The notes under the pieces: model-generated
The model's database searches: none
What the model saw: the letters and a program-made list of their open reading frames with translations, nothing else
What the model was told of the DNA's origin: nothing
Part shown: positions 57,043 through 64,000 of the stretch, in pieces
How the letters are laid out: every line of letters starts with the position of its first letter
How positions within the stretch are numbered: the stretch's first letter is position 1
DNA from: Mediterraneibacter hominis
Lineage (GTDB): Bacteria; Bacillota; Clostridia; Lachnospirales; Lachnospiraceae
Length of the DNA: 64,000 bases
Assembly (NCBI RefSeq): GCF_014287475.1
Contig: NZ_JACOPF010000002.1
Coordinates: 62,001-126,000, forward strand
Reading direction: 5' to 3'
Made by a program: the position numbers and the translations under genes

Positions 57043-57558
57043 CTACCTGCGGGACGATTCCAGCAGGCCACAGTATTTATCTGTCAATGTGGTGATCCAT
57101 CCTTCCTTTGTTCTGGGGAATGCAAAAAGTGTGACCGGCCACATATGATGCAGGATAATATCTTTTTCTATATGGTTTAGATGAAAAAATTTCCTGGCGT
57201 GCTTATAGGCCGTCTTTGGATGGGTAAGGCCGTGGAAATGATTTCCTGTCTTCTTTGCATGAGTATGCCAGTCGTAGAGAAATAAATCATGGAGCATTCC
57301 CGCCCGCGCCGCAGAAGAGGCGTCCAAATGAAAGAAACGGCACCACTGGTAATTATAAAAGGCCACATGGAGGCAGTGCTGATAACAGTTCGTCTGGCCA
57401 TGATGGGGATATAGCTTCATACGTAATACGACGGGATGTTCCGCAATGTCTTTGATACATTCATAGAATTCTTCACCCCAGTCGCGTTTTAGATTTTCGT
57501 GTTTTTGTACTGCCTCTCTGTGCAGGTTTTTAAGTAGATTATTATGCAGTCTGATCAT
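57043..57558 (-). CDS. HD domain phosphohydrolase
   Basis: The 171-residue protein has HCLHVAFYNYQWCRFFHLD, the metal-binding HD pair in GMLHDLFLYDWH, then HGLTHPKTAYKHARKFFHL and IILHHMWPVT. Such HD proteins hydrolyse phosphate esters, often nucleotides; the substrate is not evident. The ATG follows GGAGAAAAG. It is convergent with the surface-protein gene and divergent from the LysM gene. Confidence 0.85.
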   Translation of the reverse strand: MIRLHNNLLKNLHREAVQKHENLKRDWGEEFYECIKDIAEHPVVLRMKLYPHHGQTNCYQHCLHVAFYNYQWCRFFHLDASSAARAGMLHDLFLYDWHTHAKKTGNHFHGLTHPKTAYKHARKFFHLNHIEKDIILHHMWPVTLFAFPRTKEGWITTLTDKYCGLLESSRR

Positions 57559-57665
57559 CTTTTCTCCTCAAAAACATTCATAGTTTTCCTTATTATACAT
57601 GAAAAGAAAAACGGATACAATGAGGGAATCACTCTTTCCAGCGTGCAAAATGGGTATTTTTTGAA

Positions 57666-57674
57666 TTTGTCGAA
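57666..57674 (+). promoter_or_regulatory. Possible Spo0A box upstream of the LysM/MPN gene
   Basis: TTTGTCGAA is a full match to the Spo0A box consensus. It lies about 80 bases before the start codon of the LysM gene and about 110 bases from the divergent HD gene. Confidence 0.4.
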
Positions 57675-57752
57675 CTTACCTGACAGCAACTGCTAAAATC
57701 AGCCTGTTTTTGTATGCTATGCTAAGAAAAAATTTAAACAGAGGTGAGTATA

Positions 57753-58886
57753 ATGGAGAGACAGATTCCAAAAAATGTGCGGCAGATTGGGAATGTCAGT
57801 GACAGTCCGAAGATTTATGTGGAGGATTATGTAGATACATTTTTTACACAGTTATGTGAGAAAGCAGAGGAAGGGCCTGTAGGAGCATTTCTTATAGGAG
57901 ATATGCAGAAGACAGAAGAAGATGAATATGTGTATATATACGGGGCGGTACGTATACACGATCTGAAGCTTTCGGGAAAAGACTATGTAATTGATGAGGA
58001 TACTTGGAAAAAGGCATATGAAGATTGTAAGCAGTATTTTGAGGATGGGGAAATGCTTGGCTGGTTTGTGGCTCATGCGGGCGTGCCTCTGACGCCGGAA
58101 CACAGCACGATAAAGTTACATAAAAAATCGTTTCCGAAGAAAAATACCATATTTATTATGAAAGATCCGGTGGAGAAAGATGAGGTTTATTATGTTCATA
58201 AGCTCAATGATCTTATGGAGATAGGCGGACATTATACTTATTACGAGAAAAACCCCTGCATGCAGAATTATATGATTTCTGCAAGAAAGAAAAATGGGGT
58301 GTGTGCCTCGGAAACTGTTGAGGATAGAGCTGCAAAGGACTTTCGTAGTCTGGTTAGAAGCAGGGAAGAAAAGCAGCAACAGAAAAAAACAAACCGTATG
58401 ATCTATGCAGTGAGTGCGTGTCTGGTTCTTGTAGTGATTATCATGGGAGTTACAATGGTAAATAATTTCGATAAGATGAAATCTGTACAGACTACGCTGA
58501 ATAACTTAGCCGATGTGACATCTTCTGATACGAGTTCCGTTGAGACGCAGGAGACAAGCGGCAGTGTAACTGCAGTGACAGGGGAGGAAACAAAACAGAC
58601 GGACACGCAGCAGGACGCGTCAGCTCAGGACACAGAACAGGAAGATGGACAGGCTTTGGAGGCAAAAACGGAGAATGAGGACAAGCAGGGAGGCAGCGAA
58701 GACGTGAAAGTACAATCTGGCGAAAACGGAAGTGACGGGGTCTATATAGTGGAAGAGGGTGATACGTTGGCAATTATCAGCAAAAAGATGTACGGCGATG
58801 TAAATCATGTAGAATCGATATGCAAGATGAATGGAATCACAGATGGAAATCTGATTTACGTGGGCCAGAAATTGCTATTACCTTGA
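57753..58886 (+). CDS. Membrane protein with degenerate MPN/JAB-like domain and C-terminal LysM
   Basis: The 377-residue protein has a cytoplasmic N-terminal domain (about 20-150) whose order of elements matches MPN/JAB domains: KIYVEDYVDTFFTQLCEKA, GAFLIGD, then LGWFVAHAG in the place of the metal-binding GWYHSHPG, and NTIFIMKDP. The first histidine and the proline of that motif are lost, so it is probably not a peptidase. One membrane helix (about 215-235) and an acidic Ser/Thr/Gln/Glu-rich linker lead to an external LysM (YIVEEGDTLAIISKKMYGD to GQKLLLP) that should bind peptidoglycan. The ATG at 57753 follows AGAGGTGAG. Two envelope genes follow on the same strand. Confidence 0.75.
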   Translation: MERQIPKNVRQIGNVSDSPKIYVEDYVDTFFTQLCEKAEEGPVGAFLIGDMQKTEEDEYVYIYGAVRIHDLKLSGKDYVIDEDTWKKAYEDCKQYFEDGEMLGWFVAHAGVPLTPEHSTIKLHKKSFPKKNTIFIMKDPVEKDEVYYVHKLNDLMEIGGHYTYYEKNPCMQNYMISARKKNGVCASETVEDRAAKDFRSLVRSREEKQQQKKTNRMIYAVSACLVLVVIIMGVTMVNNFDKMKSVQTTLNNLADVTSSDTSSVETQETSGSVTAVTGEETKQTDTQQDASAQDTEQEDGQALEAKTENEDKQGGSEDVKVQSGENGSDGVYIVEEGDTLAIISKKMYGDVNHVESICKMNGITDGNLIYVGQKLLLP

Positions 58887-58940
58887 AATGATGTTATAAT
58901 CGTGTGGAAAAGATGAAAGGCAGAAATTAAGGGGAGTTGT

Positions 58941-60134
58941 ATGGCGCAAAAGAAAAACCCATATCTACGGGCGGTAAAGGCTCCGGATGTGGAGGAAATA
59001 AAAAAAAGGGAGAAAAAGCACCGCAGAGAAAAAATAAAAAAAATAGTCGTGATAACCGGACTGATAGTTCTTGCTGTGATTGGTACTATTTTGCTGCTGA
59101 AAAACAAAGCGTATGGGACAGCGCGGACAGCGGCAGAATATATACAGGAAACCTCCGATAGTAATCGGTATGCAGTATTTGCAGACGGGCTGGTCCGCTA
59201 TAATCGGGACGGCGTTGTGCTGTTGAACCATAAAAATGAAGAACAATGGATTCAGCCTGCACAGTTTCAGAATCCTGTAATTGATGTAAATGGAGATACA
59301 TTTGCAGTTGCGGATATTGGGGGGAACACTATTTTGGTTTTTACCGAGAAGGGACTAAAAGGAGAAGTGGAGACGAATCTTCCGATTGAAAAGATTACGT
59401 TATCTGATCAAGGAATTGTCGGTGTTCTTTTGAAAAATGAGAATACACCGATGGTGATGGCGTATGATGCTACGGGAAATATATTAGTCGAGCATCAGGT
59501 GACCGTGGGAAATGCCGGGTATCCCACGGCGCTGGAAATCTCGGACGACGGAACACTCCTTGCTGTTTCCTATTTATCTGTAAATGGAGCTGTGTTGAAA
59601 TCCAGGGTTGTATATTATAATTTTGGCGAGACAGGAAAAGCAAAAGCAGATAATGAGGTAAGTGCACAAGAATATGCAGATACGGTTGTTGGAGAAATAT
59701 TTTTTATGGAGAATGACCGATCAGTGGTAGTAGGAGATCATTCCTTTGTTATCTACGAAGGTGCAGAGATTCCGGAAAAGAAGAAAGAAGTAGAGCTAAA
59801 GCAGGAGATAAAAAGTGTCTTTCATACAGACAAGTATATTGGATTTGTACTTTTAAATAATGAAAAATCAGGCTATGAAGTTCGTCTTTACGATAAAACA
59901 GGTAAACAGGTGATGAACCGGGGATTTACTGGGGAATACAGCAATGTAAAGATGGACGGAGACGAAATTATTCTGTATGAAGGTTCAAAATGTTGTATTA
60001 TTACAGATACAGGAATTTTGAAGTTTCAGGGAGATTTAAAGGTGGATGTGCTGGAAATCACCCGTGCATGGGGACTAAACAGATACTATGTGATGAGCGC
60101 GAATGGACTGCGCGTAATTTACCTGACAAAGTAG
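58941..60134 (+). CDS. DUF5711 family membrane-anchored propeller-like protein
   Basis: The 397-residue protein has a basic cytoplasmic head (about 35 residues), one helix (IVVITGLIVLAVIGTILLL) and an external domain of repeated beta elements (DGLVRYNRDGVVLLNHKNEEQW, FAVADIGGNTILVF, LEISDDGTLLAVSYLSV). This matches DUF5711, probably an eight-bladed-type propeller. Function is unknown; it is often found beside CvpA, as here. It starts 54 bases after the LysM gene. Confidence 0.8.
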   Translation: MAQKKNPYLRAVKAPDVEEIKKREKKHRREKIKKIVVITGLIVLAVIGTILLLKNKAYGTARTAAEYIQETSDSNRYAVFADGLVRYNRDGVVLLNHKNEEQWIQPAQFQNPVIDVNGDTFAVADIGGNTILVFTEKGLKGEVETNLPIEKITLSDQGIVGVLLKNENTPMVMAYDATGNILVEHQVTVGNAGYPTALEISDDGTLLAVSYLSVNGAVLKSRVVYYNFGETGKAKADNEVSAQEYADTVVGEIFFMENDRSVVVGDHSFVIYEGAEIPEKKKEVELKQEIKSVFHTDKYIGFVLLNNEKSGYEVRLYDKTGKQVMNRGFTGEYSNVKMDGDEIILYEGSKCCIITDTGILKFQGDLKVDVLEITRAWGLNRYYVMSANGLRVIYLTK

Positions 60135-60142
60135 GAGAACAT

Positions 60143-60961
60143 ATGGATAATTGGCTGTTGATCATTGTAGGAGTTATATTTTTGGTGAGTGTTGTAGTAG
60201 GATACATCCGAGGATTTTTCAAGATTGGATTGTCCTTGCTTTCTACTGTTTTGACTATTGTTATAGTGATTGTTTTGTCGCCTTATGTGGCAGACGCACT
60301 CCAGAAATATACACCGGTCAATGAACTGATAGAAAAAAAGGTTGTAGAAGCATTTATGCCGGAGATTTCTACAGAAGAGTTAGGCAGCGCGGATTTAAGC
60401 GGCACGCCCCTGGAAGGCTTGAATCCAGATGAAATACAGGAATTAAATGATTTGGATTGGGATATGCTGGGGATTACTCCGCAGGATATCTTAAGTGTCG
60501 TTGGGGAGATTCCAAAGGACATTCAGATTCGGGAAATTGAAGATGCCCCGATTCCAGAATTTTTAAAAAATGCATTAATAGAAAACAATAATGCCACGAT
60601 TTATGATGAACTGGGAGTTACTACCTTTCCTGAATATGTGGCAGCGTTTATATCCAGGCTGGCAGTGAGGATTCTCTCTTTCCTCGTGACGTTTTTATTG
60701 GCAATCATTATAGTAAAGGCGTTGATGGTTGCTGTGAATATTATTGGAGAGCTTCCGGTTATCGGATTTTTCAATCATTTGGGCGGCGCTGTGTTGGGAG
60801 TCTTTATTGCTCTGCTTATCGTGTGGCTTGGTTTTTTGATTTTAACAGTTTGCTACTCGACTGCCGCAGGAACGGCATGCTTTGAAATGATTGAAAAGAG
60901 TTCGATTCTTACATTTCTGTATGAAAAGAATATTTTACTTAGTAAATTGCTGTCGTTTTAG
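60143..60961 (+). CDS. CvpA family membrane protein
   Basis: The 272-residue protein starts MDNWLLIIVGVIFLVSVVVGYIRGFFKIGLSLLS, the conserved CvpA head with the GYxRGFxK motif. It has helices at both ends and a longer than usual extracytoplasmic loop (about residues 55-165). The ATG at 60143 has AGGAGA 5-6 bases upstream; the open frame continues further up inside the DUF5711 gene without a ribosome site. CvpA proteins have been linked to envelope stress and colicin V export in enterobacteria; the clostridial role is not known. Confidence 0.82.
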   Translation: MDNWLLIIVGVIFLVSVVVGYIRGFFKIGLSLLSTVLTIVIVIVLSPYVADALQKYTPVNELIEKKVVEAFMPEISTEELGSADLSGTPLEGLNPDEIQELNDLDWDMLGITPQDILSVVGEIPKDIQIREIEDAPIPEFLKNALIENNNATIYDELGVTTFPEYVAAFISRLAVRILSFLVTFLLAIIIVKALMVAVNIIGELPVIGFFNHLGGAVLGVFIALLIVWLGFLILTVCYSTAAGTACFEMIEKSSILTFLYEKNILLSKLLSF

Positions 60962-61002
60962 AGGCAGGAAATATATAAAAAACAAAAATTAATGATAGTA
61001 TA

Positions 61003-61032
61003 TTGACAAGAACCCTTGTTATATGATATTCT
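61003..61032 (+). promoter_or_regulatory. Promoter of tRNA-Ala
   Basis: TTGACA (61003-61008) and TATTCT (61027-61032) are 18 bases apart and about 28 bases before the tRNA. Confidence 0.6.
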
Positions 61033-61059
61033 ATCAAAGCTGTGTAAAAGTAGCTATGC

Positions 61060-61132
61060 GGGGGATTAGCTCAGTTGGGAGAGCGCCTGCCTTGCAAGCA
61101 GGAGGTCACGAGTTCGAATCTCGTATTCTCCA
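61060..61132 (+). tRNA. tRNA-Ala (anticodon TGC)
   Basis: The 73-base cloverleaf has acceptor GGGGGAT pairing with ATTCTCC (two G-T pairs), D arm GCTC-AGTTGGGA-GAGC, anticodon arm CCTGC-CTTGCAA-GCAGG with TGC, and T arm ACGAG-TTCGAAT-CTCGT. The discriminator is A, as required for alanine tRNA. CCA is not encoded; TTA follows. Confidence 0.96.
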
Positions 61133-61156
61133 TTATAAGATTGGAATACAAATATG

Positions 61157-61194
61157 AAAAGACCGCTTACAAAATGTGAGTTTGGTCTTTTTTT
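61157..61194 (+). terminator. Terminator of tRNA-Ala
   Basis: AAAAGACC/GGTCTTTT with an inner GCTTACA/TGTGAGT stem is followed by a run of T, 25 bases after the tRNA. Confidence 0.85.
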
Positions 61195-61213
61195 CATTGA
61201 CAATTATTATAGG

Positions 61214-61378
61214 GTAACAGTTCAGCCATACAGGGTGCGGGAAGCATAAAACATGCTTGCATGTTTTTGCGAGCGTACATCTGTATGAGCTTAAGCGCCC
61301 ATCAATGAGTAAAACGGTGGCGGCAGCCACGATAAGCACGCAGTGCGGTTTTACGAATGGCGCGGGCTGAACGGTTAC
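61214..61378. ncRNA. 165-base highly structured element, possible non-coding RNA or repeat family
   Basis: An outer stem joins GTAACAGTTCAGCC (61214-61227) to GGCTGAACGGTTAC (61365-61378) with one A-G mismatch. Inside, two domains can fold: CATACAG/CTGTATG (61227-61233 with 61281-61287) enclosing AAGCAT/ATGCTT; and GTAAAAC/GTTTTAC (61309-61315 with 61348-61354) enclosing GTGGC/GCCAC and GCAC/GTGC. The GC content is much higher than that of the surrounding spacer. No reading frame or clear own promoter is seen. It could be a multicopy intergenic element, and strand cannot be decided. Confidence 0.5.
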
Positions 61379-61484
61379 ATTGTAGGAGGTAATTGTAAGA
61401 ATATTACTTCCTATATAAGTAAATGTATGATAAAATGATAACAATAATATTTGTAGAAAGACTTTAAGCGTTTAGATAAATACT
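61379..61484. other. Leader before the DUF3810 gene
   Basis: A stem TAGGAGGTAAT/ATTACTTCCTA (61383-61413) is present; no convincing promoter or ribosome site was found before the DUF3810 start. Confidence 0.35.
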
Positions 61485-62666
61485 ATGAGAAACAGACGGG
61501 AAAAGAAAAACTGTATAAAGAAGGACAGAGACAAAAAATACAGTAGATATGATATATATGTGATTTCTGCCGGTATTTTTTTAGTAGTGAGTGGAATTCT
61601 TACCGTATGGGCGGCAAAAGAACCCCAGATGGCACAGTGGTATTCCGTACATATATATCCATTGTTGGTGGCGTCTATGGGGAGAGTAAGCGGAATAATT
61701 CCGTTTTCTGTGTCAGAAGTTTTGATTTACTCATTGCTGCTACTGTTTTTGCTTTCTTTTATTCAAATGATATGGAAAATATACAAAGGCAGAAAAAAGG
61801 GAGAGGCCTTTTATGAGTGGTTTTCTAGAGTATTTCTAGCACTGGGTATTCTTGTGTTTCTTTATGTCGCAGGCTGTGGTATAAATTATCACAGAAATTC
61901 CTTTTCGGAGGAGGCCGGAATTAGTACGGCACCCTATACAGAAGAGGAATTAGAAGAAACCTGTATATGGTTGACTGAAGAGGTTAATGAAAGGGCGGAA
62001 CAGGTAAAAAGAGACAGCAGTGGTCTGCTGTGTTTTGAAAATGGGGCTGATACAGGAAAGGGCGGCACGGAAGGAGGAACAAAATCAGATACAGTCCGTA
62101 GGGAGGCAGTGTTAGCAATGGAGAAGCTGGGTGAAGAGTTTGCCTGTCTGAAAGGATATTATCCCCAGCCCAAAGGATTGGTGGTATCGGAGCTTTTGTC
62201 TTATCAAGGATTGACGGGAATTTATCTGCCTTTTACAATAGAAGCTAATTATAATGAAGATATGACTGCATACAATATACCATTTACGCTCTGCCATGAG
62301 CTTTCTCATTTGCGGGGATTTATGCAGGAACAGGAAGCAAATTTTATTGCATTTTTGGCATGTACAGAGTATGAGAGTATAGAGTTTCAATACAGCGGAT
62401 ATTTATCTGGATGGGTGTATTGCATGAACACTCTTTACGATGTATCTCCGGAGAGATGGCAGGAGACAAGAGCAACGCTGTCCGTGGCGGCGGAACCGGA
62501 TTTAGCGGCGAACAATGTGTTCTGGGAGGTGTACGACGGCACAGTGGCGGAAGTGGCAAATCAGGTAAATGATACATATCTCAAGGCGAACGGACAGGAG
62601 GACGGTGTACACAGCTACGATAGGATGGTAGATTTAATCGTGGAATATTTTTATGAAAAACTGTAA
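61485..62666 (+). CDS. DUF3810 family putative membrane metalloprotease
   Basis: The 393-residue protein has three hydrophobic helices in its first 145 residues and a large domain with LCHELSHLRGFMQEQEANFIAFLA. That is a zinc-protease-like HExxH motif with a downstream glutamate in EANF. PKGLVVSELLSYQGLTGIYLPFTIEANYN is also typical of DUF3810. The catalytic activity of the family is not established, as far as I know. The start lacks a good ribosome site, so a later start is possible. Confidence 0.8.
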   Translation: MRNRREKKNCIKKDRDKKYSRYDIYVISAGIFLVVSGILTVWAAKEPQMAQWYSVHIYPLLVASMGRVSGIIPFSVSEVLIYSLLLLFLLSFIQMIWKIYKGRKKGEAFYEWFSRVFLALGILVFLYVAGCGINYHRNSFSEEAGISTAPYTEEELEETCIWLTEEVNERAEQVKRDSSGLLCFENGADTGKGGTEGGTKSDTVRREAVLAMEKLGEEFACLKGYYPQPKGLVVSELLSYQGLTGIYLPFTIEANYNEDMTAYNIPFTLCHELSHLRGFMQEQEANFIAFLACTEYESIEFQYSGYLSGWVYCMNTLYDVSPERWQETRATLSVAAEPDLAANNVFWEVYDGTVAEVANQVNDTYLKANGQEDGVHSYDRMVDLIVEYFYEKL

Positions 62667-62846
62667 CTTTGACAGACGCTGAAGGGTATTTTATATGAAA
62701 GGATGTCGTAGAAGAAATCATTGCGGAGGAAAATACAGTTTTCAGAACAGGTTATCACCCAATATGACAGCGCTGAATTAAGTGGTTCTTATTGGATAGG
62801 AGTGATATATTTAAGGAATCAATAAAGGAAAAGGAGAGAAAGAAGT
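62667..62846. other. Short spacer before the lipoprotein gene
   Basis: No RNA gene or clear terminator is seen. AAAAGGAGAGAAAG stands before the next start codon. Confidence 0.3.
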
Positions 62847-64000
62847 ATGAAAAAGAACAGCAAAAGAGTTGCAGCGGCAGGAATTGTTGCGGTGATGACG
62901 GCAGCTATAGTGTCTGGCTGCGGAACAAAGGCGACACCGGAGAATTTATTTAATGACATGTCGAAAAACATGGAGGATGTGGAGTCTGTACTCTGTAACA
63001 TGAATATGGAAGCGTCTCTGACAGACGGCACAGATAGTATGGAAATAAGTATGAAGCTGGAGGTGGAAGCAACTCAAAAGCCAGAAGCGGCGCACCTGAA
63101 AGGGAATGTTTCAATTGGTGTCAGCGGAACAGATATGAATACAGAGGTAGAAGGATATTCGATTAAGGAAGACGATAAGTATCTATCCTACAGTATGGTT
63201 GAAAATGAATGGTCGAAGACGGAAATGGACGAAAGTGAAGTGGACGTACTGAATGACAATATGTTTGGCGGTCTGAAAGATGCGGCGGATGATTTTGAAC
63301 TGTCGAAGGACCTGACAGAGATAGAGGGAGAAGAGTGTTTTGAATTGACTGGGGACATTAAAGGGGATACACTGACTAGTTTGATGGATGAGGAAATGAT
63401 GAGTTCCTTCGGCCTGGATGTTTTGGCGGATGAGGGTGTGATGGCAGATGTGACGATTCCGTGCACTGTAGAAGTTTATAAAGATTCAATACTTCCGGCA
63501 CGATTGAATATAGATATGAAGGAGGTTATGGAGTCTATACTGGAAGAATCCGGAGAGGATGTAGAAGTATCTGATTATTTTATAGAGATGACTTATGCAG
63601 AATATGATAGTGTAGATGAAATTACTGTTCCGAATGAGGTGAAAGAGGCCGTTTCCGATTCTGATGCGGATATAGATGATGAAGAAGACAGCAAAGATAC
63701 TAAAAAAGAGGCATCAGCGGCTAAACAGAGTGAAGAACTTGGAGAAAGCTGGGACAGTTATACGGTTCAGATCAATGATACAGTTATTACACTTCCATGT
63801 GAATTTGCAGATATAGAAGCGGCAGGATTAACCTTGAACAGCAGCTATACGCCGGAAAATTATGTGGTAAATGCAGACGAATACGAATTGGCATATTTTA
63901 TGGATGCAAATGGAAATGAAATTATGGTTGACGCTATCAATACCTCTGGAGAAGCGAAAGAGTTAAAAGACTGCCTAATCGGTGGGATTTCTGTAGATGA
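62847..64000 (+). CDS. Acidic lipoprotein of unknown function (3' end outside window)
   Basis: The frame begins ATG at 62847, 5-9 bases after AAGGAGAG, and stays open to the window edge (at least 384 residues). The head MKKNSKRVAAAGIVAVMTAA with a lipobox VSGC is a lipoprotein signal. The following ~215 residues (NLFNDMSKNMEDVESVLCNMNME, then repeated K-L-E-V and DMNTEVEGYS strands) resemble the DUF6612/LppX-LprG-like lipoprotein folds of clostridia. A very acidic linker near 270-295 leads to a second domain beginning SWDSYTVQINDTVITLPC. Family assignment is tentative. Confidence 0.7.
   Translation, partial: MKKNSKRVAAAGIVAVMTAAIVSGCGTKATPENLFNDMSKNMEDVESVLCNMNMEASLTDGTDSMEISMKLEVEATQKPEAAHLKGNVSIGVSGTDMNTEVEGYSIKEDDKYLSYSMVENEWSKTEMDESEVDVLNDNMFGGLKDAADDFELSKDLTEIEGEECFELTGDIKGDTLTSLMDEEMMSSFGLDVLADEGVMADVTIPCTVEVYKDSILPARLNIDMKEVMESILEESGEDVEVSDYFIEMTYAEYDSVDEITVPNEVKEAVSDSDADIDDEEDSKDTKKEASAAKQSEELGESWDSYTVQINDTVITLPCEFADIEAAGLTLNSSYTPENYVVNADEYELAYFMDANGNEIMVDAINTSGEAKELKDCLIGGISVD

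Noticed and set aside
61195..61225. TTGACA at 61197 as promoter of the structured element
   Set aside because: The only -10-like hexamer, TATTAT at 61206, is far too close.

Overview
The window reads as chromosome of a low-GC, anaerobic, Gram-positive member of the Clostridia, most likely a gut Lachnospiraceae. The evidence is recF-gyrB-gyrA next to each other, strong AGGAGG-type ribosome sites, a BofA-like sporulation protein, a Tad pilus locus of the clostridial kind, families typical of that group (DUF5702, DUF6382, DUF6147, DUF5711, DUF3810), split transketolase and oxygen-sensitive enzymes such as an anaerobic sulfatase maturase. The recF-gyrB-gyrA start suggests closeness to oriC, although the origin itself is not in the window. 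No rRNA, CRISPR array or prophage was seen.

Layout. 0-6 kb: the end of recF, then gyrB and gyrA, with an unusual three-copy hairpin repeat between the gyrase genes. 6-8.7 kb: an isolated FGGY sugar kinase, a ParE/Phd toxin-antitoxin pair and bofA. 8.7-17.8 kb: a complete Tad (type IVc) pilus operon: tadZ, tadA, tadB, a tadC with an extra domain, a Flp-type pilin, two TadE-like minor pilins, a prepilin peptidase, DUF5702 and DUF6382 proteins and a rhomboid protease. 17.8-22.4 kb: soluble histidine kinase, HIT protein, ECF sigma factor, murG on the opposite strand, a DUF4367 membrane protein and a small secreted protein. 22.4-31.8 kb: a LacI-controlled cassette with an ABC importer built of two different permeases and two different ATPases plus a cytoplasmic sulfatase, facing a TSUP anion exporter and the sulfatase-activating radical SAM enzyme. 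Together these would import a sulfated (or sulfonated) small molecule, remove its sulfate and expel the oxyanion.

32-48 kb: housekeeping and sugar metabolism: pgi, a LytTR/AgrC-like two-component pair, a ulaG-deoR-propeller operon, pfk, dnaX-ybaB-recR, a second LacI regulator, transaldolase and split transketolase. 47.7-57 kb: a tyrosine recombinase followed by about 490 bases that hold three copies of a short recombination-type site, one inverted, and then one gene for a 2620-residue cell-wall protein with a von Willebrand A domain and twelve pilin-type isopeptide repeats. The best promoter inside the putative invertible segment points away from the giant gene, so the sequence looks like the OFF state of a phase-variable surface protein. 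This is the most striking system in the window. 57-64 kb: HD hydrolase, a LysM protein with a degenerate MPN/JAB-like domain, DUF5711 and CvpA proteins, tRNA-Ala, a highly structured 165-base element, a DUF3810 putative metalloprotease and the start of a lipoprotein gene cut by the window edge.

All functional assignments come from motifs and family memory read by eye. No database search was run, and species-level identity is not claimed.
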